This document shows positions 18,473 to 27,136 of a stretch of 64,000 nucleotides of DNA, piece by piece. The translations under genes were made by a program, and so were the position numbers. Positions within the stretch are counted from its first letter, which is position 1, and every line of letters starts with the position of its first letter. The notes under the pieces were generated by a model, which was not told the origin of the DNA, searched no databases, and worked only from the letters and a program-made list of their open reading frames with translations. The DNA is from Pontibacter lucknowensis (GTDB lineage: Bacteria > Bacteroidota > Bacteroidia > Cytophagales > Hymenobacteraceae), in assembly GCF_900156415.1 (NCBI RefSeq), contig NZ_FTNM01000006.1, positions 310,001 to 374,000 of the forward strand, written 5' to 3'.

Positions 18473-19963
18473 ATGAATAAATTTATTACTGTATTATTTT
18501 TATTTACATCCTTCTTTTCTCTGACCCTGTCTGCACAGGAAATTCAGGGCATAAGTTCTGTTGAACGGTTAACCGGACTAGCTGTTAGTAAAAACACAGG
18601 CGAAAAACCTCAGTCGAAGGTATGGAGCTATGCCTGCACGCAATGGACTGTACTACCCGACACTAGTGGCACGCACTTGTGGCGCCTCGACGATAATAGC
18701 TGGACACGTGTGATGACCCTCTCCACTAGTACCGTAACCAAAGCCGATTGCAAGGTGAAAGATGCTGTGGTGCATGTGTTACTCTTTGAGGAGGTTACCC
18801 CGATTACCAATATTGTATCAGAAGCAGAAGACTCAACTAAATCCTTGAACAACAAGGCATTTTTGGTATCCATAGAATATGAAGAGTCGCAGAATACTTA
18901 CAAACGCTGGAGTCAAAGACCCACAACTCTCGATATAAAGCTCGACAACGGAGTAGAAACCGCCTCCATCGATATTGACAGCAAAGGTAGGATGTGGCTG
19001 GCTTCTGATGCTGTAAATAAAATAAATGTGCGCTGGAGCGATGCACCCTATACCTCCTGGAGCTCACCTATTACACTCGCCACAGGTGTGAAGAATGATG
19101 ATATAGCAGGTGTAGTCGCCTTGCCTGGAAAGGTGGGCGTTTTCTGGTCGAATCAAAATGCCAGAAGGTTTGGTTTTAAAACGCACCAGGATGGTGCTTC
19201 TCCCTCCCAATGGTCTGCAGATGAAATGCCAGCCTCCCATTCGGCTCTTAATGTTGGTAAGGGCATGGCTGATGACCACGTCAACTTTGCAATAGCCAGT
19301 GATGGCACCCTGTACTGTGCTGTCAAAACCAGTTATGATATGCCAGGTTATCCCACTATCGCGCTGCTGGTGCGTCGCCCCTGGGGTAAGTGGGATAAAA
19401 TGTATGGCATATCAGAATTTGGAACACGACCTGTTGCTTTATTGGATGAAACACTGAACAGACTCATGGTCATTTACTCATCTGTAGAAGGCGGAGGGGA
19501 TATTCTATACAAATCTACTTCGCTTGCTTCCATAAATTTCGGACCCCAACTAAGACTGATGGATGGAAAATTTGATAATGTGAGCAGTAGCAAAGCTGCT
19601 TTCAAGTCCGAGGCGGCAATTCTGGTATCTAACAAAACGCATGCGCACGGAGTGCTTATTAGTAATGGCAGTCCTTCCCTGGTGAAGTGCCCTGACTTTG
19701 TACCCTCCTTTAGGTCATTTGTAGTATACCCCAATCCTTTTATCGCTAAAACCACTGTCTACTTCACGCTGCAGGAAGATGACGATTACGAACTCTTACT
19801 TTTTGATAGCAAAGGGGCCCGCATTGCCACACTCAGCAAAGGAAGAGCTCAGTCCGGAGAACTCAATACAGTCGATCTGAAAGATGTAGCCCGGGGACTC
19901 TACGTGGTGAGGTTACAGACCAGCAAGTCTGTGAGGGCCCTCAAAGTGATTCAGGAGAGATAA
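18473..19963 (+). CDS. Secreted T9SS protein with beta-propeller-like N-terminal region
   Basis: 496 residues. Signal peptide 1-21 (MNKFITVLFLFTSFFSLTLSAQ). Residues about 25-400 contain repeated W-rich strands of a propeller-like fold (GTHLWRLDDNSWTR, GRMWLASDAVNKINVRWSDAPY, GVFWSNQNARRFGFKTHQDG, GTLYCAVKT). The last about 80 residues (VYPNPFIAKTTVYF ... ELLLFDSKGARIATLSKG ... GLYVVRLQTSKSVRALKVIQ) are a type A T9SS C-terminal sorting domain, so the protein should be delivered to the cell surface or medium. The N-terminal 380 residues resemble those of the 911-residue protein downstream; this copy lacks the FN3 and beta modules. Function unknown; a sugar- or matrix-binding role is a guess. 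Confidence 0.82.
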   Translation: MNKFITVLFLFTSFFSLTLSAQEIQGISSVERLTGLAVSKNTGEKPQSKVWSYACTQWTVLPDTSGTHLWRLDDNSWTRVMTLSTSTVTKADCKVKDAVVHVLLFEEVTPITNIVSEAEDSTKSLNNKAFLVSIEYEESQNTYKRWSQRPTTLDIKLDNGVETASIDIDSKGRMWLASDAVNKINVRWSDAPYTSWSSPITLATGVKNDDIAGVVALPGKVGVFWSNQNARRFGFKTHQDGASPSQWSADEMPASHSALNVGKGMADDHVNFAIASDGTLYCAVKTSYDMPGYPTIALLVRRPWGKWDKMYGISEFGTRPVALLDETLNRLMVIYSSVEGGGDILYKSTSLASINFGPQLRLMDGKFDNVSSSKAAFKSEAAILVSNKTHAHGVLISNGSPSLVKCPDFVPSFRSFVVYPNPFIAKTTVYFTLQEDDDYELLLFDSKGARIATLSKGRAQSGELNTVDLKDVARGLYVVRLQTSKSVRALKVIQER

Positions 19964-20239
19964 GACATGATGTCGTTTCATCTATTTGCACCTGCCCCTG
20001 TAGTCATATATCAGTTAAGTATAATTCTCCAAATGGTATTCCCACCTCAGTATATATACTCAAAATTGTAACTCCTTCACTAAAAACAATAGATTAAAAA
20101 CAACTTTATTTTGATATAATCATATTAATAAATCAACACTAAGTCTTATCTCTTTTTTAATATGAATTTATTTACCGGCATAAATCTCATATTTCCCCTG
20201 AACGTCATTTTATAAATACAATTTCCATTACAAGCTCCT

Positions 20240-22975
20240 ATGAAAATGAATATCAAATTTACCTTTCTTGTATTTCTTTCAGCGTTCCTTAGCTTCCAGG
20301 CTGTAGCGCAGCAATCCGCGGGCTTTAGCTCCATCCAAAACCTCAGTCCTGAGCCTACCACTGCCAGCACTGGCGAAAAACCACAGTCTAAACCCTGGAA
20401 GCATGCCGGAAAATGGTGGGCTGTGTTTCCAAATTCCAGCGGCACCCACCTTTGGCGATTAGATGGCACCACCTGGACTAATATACTAAGACTTACAACA
20501 CGCACTTCTTCTAAAGCAGATTGCAAGGTGGCAGGAGATGTAACGCATATTTTATTATATCAGGGTGCTTCTTCCCAAATGGCCTCTATCGAGTATGATT
20601 ATGCACAAGGTACTTACAAGCTTTGGTCTAGAAGAACTTCAACCGTCGGCCTGACAATGGATCAGGGTGTTGAAACTGCAACTATTGATATCGACGGAAC
20701 TGGTAGAATGTGGCTCGCTTCTGCAGGCGTGAGTGATATAAATGTCCGATGGAGTGATTCGCCCTACAACAACTGGAGTCAGCCTGTGACAATTGCTTCA
20801 GGCGTAGATGATGATGATATATGTGCCGTAATCGCCATGCCCGGCAAAATTGGCGTGCTATGGTCAAACCAGAATACGAAAAGGTTTGGCTTTAAAACGC
20901 ACCAGGATGGCGATGCACCTGATAACTGGTCCGCTGACGAAGTGCCGGCCTCGCAGTCAGCGCAGAACGTAGGAAATGGCATGGCTGATGACCACCTGAA
21001 TATGGCCCTGGCCAGTGACGGCACACTATATTGTGCAGTTAAAACAGAATACGGCACCAGAAGCTACCCTGAAATAGCGCTGCTAGTACGTCGCCCGAAC
21101 GGCACATGGGACAACTTATATGGAGTGACCGACAGAGGCACCCGCCCAATTGTTATCTTGAATGAGGAGGTCGGCAAAGTAAAGGTGATTTATACAGCTT
21201 CAAATAACGGAGGCAATATTCAATACAAAGAGTCTTCTACTTCTACTATCAGTTTCAGCTCGGAGATGACACTCATGAGAGGTAACTACAATGATGCCTC
21301 CAGCAGCAAAGACAATTACACATCGGATGTGGTAGTAATGGCGACTAGCAGTAGCAGTGTAGTTAGCGTACTGGCCAGTGACCAGACAACCATCACATTA
21401 CCTGCTACCCCTGTACTGGCCATGCCTGCAAACAACGCCTCCGGCCTGAACATACCTGTAAACATAAGCTGGGGAGCGGCACAAGCGGCAAGCACCTATC
21501 AGGCACAGGTATCGACCACGTCTGACTTTTCAAGTACCGTCTTTAATCAATCTAACATTCAAAGTACTTCCGCTTCAATCAGCAGCCTGAGCAACAACAC
21601 TACTTACTATTGGCGAGTGCGGGCAAACAATGTCAACGGGAGCAGTGCCTGGTCTTCTGTTTGGAGCTTCAGTACCACTGATGCTACCGCCCAACAGCAG
21701 GTGGTGAGCTTCACCCTGGTCAACTCCCACACCGAGCAGGACCACTTCCAGCTCGAGGACGGGGCCACGGTCAACGTCTCCTCCCTGTCGAGCACCAAGC
21801 TCAACGTGCGGGCCAACACCTCGCCCGGTGCGGTGGGCAGCGTCAAGCTTGAGCTCTCGGGCACCCAGTCCAGGACCTACACCGACAATGCCGCCCCCTA
21901 CGCCCTGTTCGGTGACGACGGCCGCGGCAACTACTACTTCGGCAACTGGAACCCGCCGGCCAACGGCACCTACACCCTCAGGGCCACCCCCTACTCCCAA
22001 GCTAACGGCGGAGGTACCGCAGGTATACCACTTGAGATCACCTTCACCATCGTAGATAAGGAAACTCCTGCAGAGCAGCACACACTGGCAGTCAGCACCT
22101 CAGGCAGCGGCACGGTGACCAGAAGTCCTGAACAGAGCTCATATCCGGCTGGCAGCACCGTCTCCCTGACGGCGACCCCTGCCCCCGGCTATGCCTTCGC
22201 TGGCTGGAGCGGCGATGCCTCGGGCTCTGCCAACCCGCTCTCACTGATCATGGACCGCAACAAGGCAGTGACGGCCACCTTTACGGCTACCACCGCCCAG
22301 CAACAGGTAGTGAGCTTCACCCTGGTCAACTCCCACACCGAGCAGGACCACTTCCAGCTCGAGGACGGGGCCACGGTCAACGTCTCCTCCCTGTCGAGCA
22401 CCAAGCTCAACGTGCGGGCCAACACCTCGCCCGGTGCGGTGGGCAGCGTCAAGCTTGAGCTCTCGGGCACCCAGTCCAGGACCTACACCGACAATGCCGC
22501 CCCCTACGCCCTGTTCGGTGACGACGGCCGCGGCAACTACTACTTCGGCAACTGGAACCCGCCGGCCAACGGCACCTACACCCTCAGGGCCACCCCCTAC
22601 TCCCAGGCTAACGGCGGAGGTACCGCAGGTATACCGCTGACCATTACATTCCATATAGTGTCTGAGAGCTTCGCAGGAAGTAACTCTGCCAGGTTAGAGC
22701 AGGCAGAGCTTCAGACTGAAGAGTTTAAAGTATACCCAAATCCATTCACAAATAAAGCAACTCTGGACTTCTCCATACAGGAAGCAGGTGATTATACCGT
22801 AACTCTTTATGATGTCAAGGGAATGGTGGTGACAAAGCTTCATGAAGGAAACGCCTCTTCAAGTAAATTAAACAAGCTTGAAGTAGATGGAGCCAACCTC
22901 CCTAAGGGATTATATTTCATCAAACTTCAAACTCAAAGCAAGACTAAGACACTTAAACTGATGCTGGATAAATAA
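20240..22975 (+). CDS. Large secreted T9SS multidomain adhesin-like protein
   Basis: 911 residues. Signal peptide about 1-24 (ends AVAQQ). Residues 25-385: the propeller-like region shared with the gene upstream. About 388-480: fibronectin type III (STYQAQVSTTSDFS; NTTYYWRVRANNVNGSSAWS). About 486-604 and 687-807: two almost identical beta modules (NAAPYALFGDDGRGNYYFG, ending GGGTAGIPL) also found in the lyase lipoproteins. About 612-684: an InlB B-repeat-like unit (SGTVTRSPEQSSYPAGS; GYAFAGWSGDAS; NKAVTATF). About 827-911: type A T9SS sorting domain (VYPNPFTNKATLDF ... LPKGLYFIKLQT). Expected on the cell surface, possibly binding the polysaccharide made by the upstream operon. A terminator follows at 22995. 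Confidence 0.85.
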   Translation: MKMNIKFTFLVFLSAFLSFQAVAQQSAGFSSIQNLSPEPTTASTGEKPQSKPWKHAGKWWAVFPNSSGTHLWRLDGTTWTNILRLTTRTSSKADCKVAGDVTHILLYQGASSQMASIEYDYAQGTYKLWSRRTSTVGLTMDQGVETATIDIDGTGRMWLASAGVSDINVRWSDSPYNNWSQPVTIASGVDDDDICAVIAMPGKIGVLWSNQNTKRFGFKTHQDGDAPDNWSADEVPASQSAQNVGNGMADDHLNMALASDGTLYCAVKTEYGTRSYPEIALLVRRPNGTWDNLYGVTDRGTRPIVILNEEVGKVKVIYTASNNGGNIQYKESSTSTISFSSEMTLMRGNYNDASSSKDNYTSDVVVMATSSSSVVSVLASDQTTITLPATPVLAMPANNASGLNIPVNISWGAAQAASTYQAQVSTTSDFSSTVFNQSNIQSTSASISSLSNNTTYYWRVRANNVNGSSAWSSVWSFSTTDATAQQQVVSFTLVNSHTEQDHFQLEDGATVNVSSLSSTKLNVRANTSPGAVGSVKLELSGTQSRTYTDNAAPYALFGDDGRGNYYFGNWNPPANGTYTLRATPYSQANGGGTAGIPLEITFTIVDKETPAEQHTLAVSTSGSGTVTRSPEQSSYPAGSTVSLTATPAPGYAFAGWSGDASGSANPLSLIMDRNKAVTATFTATTAQQQVVSFTLVNSHTEQDHFQLEDGATVNVSSLSSTKLNVRANTSPGAVGSVKLELSGTQSRTYTDNAAPYALFGDDGRGNYYFGNWNPPANGTYTLRATPYSQANGGGTAGIPLTITFHIVSESFAGSNSARLEQAELQTEEFKVYPNPFTNKATLDFSIQEAGDYTVTLYDVKGMVVTKLHEGNASSSKLNKLEVDGANLPKGLYFIKLQTQSKTKTLKLMLDK
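21692..22029 (+). repeat. 338-base intragenic direct repeat, unit 1
   Basis: Codes for most of the first ALFGDDGRG beta module. It matches unit 2 at 22298-22635 with a constant offset of 606 bases and only about two or three differences by eye. It is distinctly more GC-rich than the rest of the gene. Confidence 0.92.
22298..22635 (+). repeat. 338-base intragenic direct repeat, unit 2
   Basis: Second unit of the repeat described at 21692-22029, coding for most of the second beta module; separated from unit 1 by the InlB-like repeat. Confidence 0.92.
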
Positions 22976-22994
22976 TCTTAAAATGTATAAGCAA

Positions 22995-23031
22995 CAGGAG
23001 ATCAACCGTTTGGTTGATCTCCTGCTTTTCT
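22995..23031 (+). terminator. Rho-independent terminator of the 20240-22975 gene
   Basis: A 13-base perfect stem (CAGGAGATCAACC) with loop GTTT and a T-rich tail, 20 bases after the stop codon. Confidence 0.88.
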
Positions 23032-23170
23032 TATGAGTATTAGTTACATGCTTAGCTTTCATCTAGCATGTAATTTTAAACGCATTTTACTATTCCAATC
23101 GCTACTCCTCCCCCATTTTACCACCTTAATCACTCATTCCCGTATTACCCCATGTGAATACAGGGGTTTT

Positions 23171-24646
23171 ATGAGCATACCGGAAACGAACGGCATATTT
23201 GCGTCACATTATTTATTGAAGGAACAGCTTAGTTCAGGGAGGGTTGAAGAAGTCTGGAAAGCAGAAGACTGGACTGCGGAAGGGGCTCCTGTCACGCTGA
23301 GGCTGTATGCGCCTCATATCCGGCTCGATCATCACAGCCTGGAACAGCTGCAACGGGAACAGGAACAACGGGCACAGCTACAGCATCCACACCTGCTTAC
23401 GCCTACCCATTTTGGGGTCTATGAAGGTATACCTTTTGAAGTGGCTCCGCTTCACTTGCAGCAAACCGTGGCACAGGCCGCACCGCTTCCGGAAAACCAG
23501 ATAGCCCGACTGATCGCCCAGGTAGGTAGCGCCCTGGAGTACCTGCACACACAGCAACCTCCCGTGTTGCATCGGCAGATCAACCCGGACAATATCATAC
23601 TGGATGCACAGGGCAATTACCTCCTGGCCGTACCTGCGTTAAGCAATCAACTGCGCACGCTCCTGCACCGGGCTACCGGTACTCCCTTGGCCCAGGGCAC
23701 AGCCTATGCTGCTCCTGAGCTGTTTGGCCCCCATCCCGTGCACTCGGGAGCAAGCGACGTGTTTGCCCTAGGTGTGAGTCTGTACGAGCTATGCACCGGA
23801 GAAACTCCGTGGCTCGGCAATGGGGGGCTGAGCCTGAGCCAGGGGGCAGAGATTCCAATCATTGCAGCGCCCTACTCCCGTATATTGAGCAATCTCGTAC
23901 GAGCCTGCCTGCACCCCGACCCTGAAAGAAGACCTTCGGCACAGGTACTGGTTGAAGAAGCTACTTATTACCTCGAGTATGGGAATTGGAAATCCTATGG
24001 TGCTTTTGGCAATGTGACGGCAGAGTCGATCGTGTATAAGAAGAGATCACGCTTATGGCCAGTGCTGCTCATACTGTTGCTGGCAGGTGCGCTGGCTGCC
24101 GCTTACTATTTTTTTGTATGGAAGGCACCTGGCGAGGAGATGGCTGCTGATGTTGCTGTGACCGCCACTGATACAACGTCTGCCCAGTCGGCCATCACGG
24201 ACACCACAGCTGCGGTCCGCACACCGGAGGAGACTAAGCCAGCCACTCCGGTCAAAAGGCAGGCTGCCGTCCGGAAGCCGCAAGCCCGTACCAAGACACA
24301 ACAAACCCCGACTACTACCAAACCTGCCTCATCACGATCGGTGCAACCGGCCTACCCACAGCCCACCAGTCTGGAAGGTTACCTGAACGGCTTGCTCAAC
24401 GAGGAGATTCCCCTGCAGGTACGCGACCGTTGGCGCGCACAAATCCTGAAATACTTCTCTCCTGACGCTATCATTTACGCCCGCATGCATGATGCCCCCT
24501 TAGGCAGCTTTGGCGTAGGAGAATTTATCGATATTCTGTTAAGCACGGAGGAAGGCAATAGTATTGTGATTGATAAAGTGATCTATGACCCTGAGGAGGA
24601 AAATGCTATTGACGAAATCAATGTGAGCATCATAGCTGCCCAATAA
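23171..24646 (+). CDS. Membrane-anchored pseudokinase (Ser/Thr kinase fold lacking catalytic residues)
   Basis: 491 residues from the ATG at 23171 (MSIPETNG). An in-frame upstream ATG at 23033 lies next to the terminator hairpin and would add 46 unlikely residues. Residues about 12-265 have the kinase layout: LEYLHTQQPPVLHRQINPDNIILD (catalytic-loop position), AYAAPELF (APE), ASDVFALGVSLYELCTGETPW and PERRPSAQVL. Catalytic residues are lost: the beta-3 lysine is Arg44 (VTLRLY), HRD is HRQ (Gln136), and DFG is absent (LLAVPALS). The glycine loop is also degenerate. One membrane span (about 296-317, LWPVLLILLLAGALAAAYYFFVW) is followed by an Ala/Thr/Pro-rich linker and a C-terminal domain of about 110 residues (LEGYLNGLLNEEIPLQVRDRW) that would sit in the periplasm. 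Probably a signalling scaffold; partner unknown. Confidence 0.8.
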   Translation: MSIPETNGIFASHYLLKEQLSSGRVEEVWKAEDWTAEGAPVTLRLYAPHIRLDHHSLEQLQREQEQRAQLQHPHLLTPTHFGVYEGIPFEVAPLHLQQTVAQAAPLPENQIARLIAQVGSALEYLHTQQPPVLHRQINPDNIILDAQGNYLLAVPALSNQLRTLLHRATGTPLAQGTAYAAPELFGPHPVHSGASDVFALGVSLYELCTGETPWLGNGGLSLSQGAEIPIIAAPYSRILSNLVRACLHPDPERRPSAQVLVEEATYYLEYGNWKSYGAFGNVTAESIVYKKRSRLWPVLLILLLAGALAAAYYFFVWKAPGEEMAADVAVTATDTTSAQSAITDTTAAVRTPEETKPATPVKRQAAVRKPQARTKTQQTPTTTKPASSRSVQPAYPQPTSLEGYLNGLLNEEIPLQVRDRWRAQILKYFSPDAIIYARMHDAPLGSFGVGEFIDILLSTEEGNSIVIDKVIYDPEEENAIDEINVSIIAAQ

Positions 24647-24727
24647 TTTTCAGGCATGTAGTGCATTTAGTTTGGCATTCTGAGCATATTTTATAATATT
24701 TAGTAAGTCATATATTTTTGCACAGTT

Positions 24728-26203
24728 ATGCTCGGAACACTCCTTAGTCTGCAATGGAAGCAGAGCCGTCGATCACCAGCTTACCAGAAAAGCCTGGTGG
24801 TAAAGATCATACTCGGCTTTTTCATCGTCTACTTTGCGCTCATCTTTATTGCGCTTGGCTTCTTTAGTCATAAACTCCTTACCGAGATTTATCCGGACCA
24901 AAGTCCTGTTGTGTCGTTCAACAGCTTCCTGCTGTTTTACTTTCTGATAGACCTGGTTTCGCGCTTCATGCTGCAGGACTTGCCCGTACTGGCCATTCAG
25001 CCTTTCCTGCACCTGCCCCTGAAACGGAACAAACTTGTGCACTTCGTACTACTGCGTTCCATACCCAGTGTGTTTAATCTGCTCATGCTGCTCGTATTCG
25101 TGCCATTTATGCTTCGTGCGGTGGTACCGGTGCATGGTACAGGTATAGCGCTGGTGTGGCTGGCCGCTCTCCTGCTACTCACATTCATTAATAATTTCAT
25201 CCTCATTTATTTTAAGCGTCAGCTTACCTCTAACCCAAAGCTTACGCTCATACTCGCTCTGGTGGTCGGTGGCCTCATACTACTTGACTACCTGCAGCTG
25301 CTGTCATTGCGTCAGGCTTCGGTAGCCGCATTTGACGCCTTGTTGCAGCAGCCCTGGCTCCTGTTTGTGCCTGTGCTTGGATTGGCGGGGACGTACCTGC
25401 TCAACTACCGGTTCCTGATGCAGCATCTGTACCCGGAAGAAATTTTTATTAAAAAAGTAGCTACAGTGGAAGGCAATGATATGGCTTTCCTGAACAGGTT
25501 TGGTGATACCGGAAAGTTGATCGCGCTGGAGTTAAAACTGATCTGGCGTCACAAGCGACCAAAATCGATGGTAATGATCTCCGCTTTTCTGCTGTTTTAT
25601 GGCCTTATCTTCTACACCAACAAGGTATACCTGGAAGGTTGGGGCATGCTTATTTTCGTGGGTATCTTTGTGACGGGCTCTCCGATGTTCAACTACGGTC
25701 AGTTTGTGCCAGCCTGGCAAAGCGCGCATTACGATGCCCTGCTCACCAGACCCATCACCACGTACCAGTATGTGAAAGCCAAATACCTGATGTTTGTGCC
25801 TTCTATTCTTCTTGTCACAGTCCTGACACTCCCTTATGCGCTGTTCGGCTCTAAAGTACTCCTCATTAACCTGGCCAGTTGCCTCTTTAACATTGGGGTG
25901 AACAGCATTGTGGTGCTTTACTTTGCAGCACTCAACAAAGACCGGCTCGACCTGAGCAATGGTTCTGCCTTTAACTGGCAAGGCGTGGGAGCCTCCAGAT
26001 TTGTAATGATGCTGCCTATGGTGCTCGGGCCGATTGCGATCTTCCTGCCTTTCTCGCTCATGGACATACCGCAATGGGGCATTTTCGCCATCGCGCTGAG
26101 CGGTGCACTTGGCATCGTTTTCCACCGCCAGCTGCTCAGCATGATGGCCAAACGACTTCAAGACCGGAAGTATACTTTGGCAGCTGGTTTCAGACAACAC
26201 TAA
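24728..26203 (+). CDS. DUF5687-family membrane protein, presumed ABC transporter permease
   Basis: 491 residues with about ten to twelve hydrophobic segments. The start (MLGTLLSLQWKQSRRSPAYQKSLVVKIILG) and length fit DUF5687, a Bacteroidota family usually paired with an ABC ATPase, as here (26252, 48 bases downstream). Probably the membrane half of a drug or lipid exporter; substrate unknown. Segments such as FVGIFVTGSPMFNYGQFVPAWQSAHYDALLTRPI are typical of the middle of the family. Separate from the pseudokinase by 81 bases with no terminator seen. Confidence 0.8.
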   Translation: MLGTLLSLQWKQSRRSPAYQKSLVVKIILGFFIVYFALIFIALGFFSHKLLTEIYPDQSPVVSFNSFLLFYFLIDLVSRFMLQDLPVLAIQPFLHLPLKRNKLVHFVLLRSIPSVFNLLMLLVFVPFMLRAVVPVHGTGIALVWLAALLLLTFINNFILIYFKRQLTSNPKLTLILALVVGGLILLDYLQLLSLRQASVAAFDALLQQPWLLFVPVLGLAGTYLLNYRFLMQHLYPEEIFIKKVATVEGNDMAFLNRFGDTGKLIALELKLIWRHKRPKSMVMISAFLLFYGLIFYTNKVYLEGWGMLIFVGIFVTGSPMFNYGQFVPAWQSAHYDALLTRPITTYQYVKAKYLMFVPSILLVTVLTLPYALFGSKVLLINLASCLFNIGVNSIVVLYFAALNKDRLDLSNGSAFNWQGVGASRFVMMLPMVLGPIAIFLPFSLMDIPQWGIFAIALSGALGIVFHRQLLSMMAKRLQDRKYTLAAGFRQH

Positions 26204-26251
26204 GCGCCACCCTTACCTGAAGAAGAAAACATCAGCTATACCTGAAAAGAA

Positions 26252-26953
26252 ATGAATATGATTGAAGTAAGAGATCTTGTAAAGTCCTATAGCAGTGCCA
26301 CAGTCGTAAATATACCTGCGCTGTACATTGCGCCCGGCGAAACCATTGGTTTGGTGGGGAACAACGGGGCAGGCAAAACCACACTGTTCCGGATGCTGCT
26401 GGACCTGGTGCGCCCTACAGACGGCGTAGTTACCTCCAAAGGTATACCCGTGGCTCACACCGACGCCTGGAAATACTATACCGGTTCACACCTCGATGAG
26501 GGTTTCCTGATAGACTACCTGACGCCGGAAGAATACTTTAAGTTTATCGGTGACCTGCATGGCCTATCCACCGGCGACATACAGGAGCGGCTGCAGCCAT
26601 TTACTGACCTGTTCAACGGCGAAGTACTGAAGCAGCGCAAGTATATCCGCGACTTTTCGAAAGGTAACCAGAAAAAGGTAGGTATAGCGGCAGCTGCCCT
26701 TTCCCACCCTGAACTCCTAATTCTCGATGAGCCATTCGCCAACCTCGACCCTAGCTCCCAGATCAGGCTGAAGAACCTGTTGCGCAACCTGCACGAACAG
26801 CACGGCATGACCATGCTCATCTCCAGCCACGACCTTAACCACGTGACGGAGGTATGCAAGCGCATTGTCATATTGGAGAAAGGGCAGATTGTGCAGGATA
26901 TGCAGACCACCGAAAATACCCTACAGGCTTTGGAAGCCTACTTTACAGTTTAA
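26252..26953 (+). CDS. ABC transporter ATP-binding protein
   Basis: 233 residues, a compact one-domain ATPase. Walker A GNNGAGKTT, signature region DFSKGNQKKVGIAAA (FSKGN in place of LSGGQ, as often in exporters of this type), Walker B LLILDEPFANLDP and switch histidine in LISSHDL. It energises the DUF5687 permease encoded just upstream. ATG at 26258 (MIEVRDLVKSY) is an equally good start two codons later. Followed by a strong terminator. Confidence 0.92.
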   Translation: MNMIEVRDLVKSYSSATVVNIPALYIAPGETIGLVGNNGAGKTTLFRMLLDLVRPTDGVVTSKGIPVAHTDAWKYYTGSHLDEGFLIDYLTPEEYFKFIGDLHGLSTGDIQERLQPFTDLFNGEVLKQRKYIRDFSKGNQKKVGIAAAALSHPELLILDEPFANLDPSSQIRLKNLLRNLHEQHGMTMLISSHDLNHVTEVCKRIVILEKGQIVQDMQTTENTLQALEAYFTV

Positions 26954-26975
26954 TTCTAGTATCATAGCCAACACT

Positions 26976-27010
26976 AAAAGCCACCTATCCCGGATCAGGT
27001 GGCTTTTGCT
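26976..27010 (+). terminator. Rho-independent terminator after the ABC ATPase gene
   Basis: An 11-base perfect stem (AAAAGCCACCT with AGGTGGCTTTT) around a 10-base loop, followed by TTGCTTT. Confidence 0.88.
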
Positions 27011-27136
27011 TTCTGGAGAAGGCTGCTCCGAACACATATCGACTTAATAGCCTGTTTTACGTTTAAGCATACAGACAATATAAATCAGCCAACTTTGACT
27101 TTAACAAAACAAATATAACCGTTATAATATTCTATT

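Noticed and set aside
21575..22654. Minus-strand frames of 137 and 168 codons inside the 911-residue T9SS protein gene
   Set aside because: Low-complexity Gly/Val-rich shadows of the GC-rich module; they repeat because the module repeats.
23033..23170. A 46-residue N-terminal extension of the pseudokinase
   Set aside because: The first ATG is only a few bases after a strong terminator hairpin; the ATG at 23171 starts just before the kinase-like fold.
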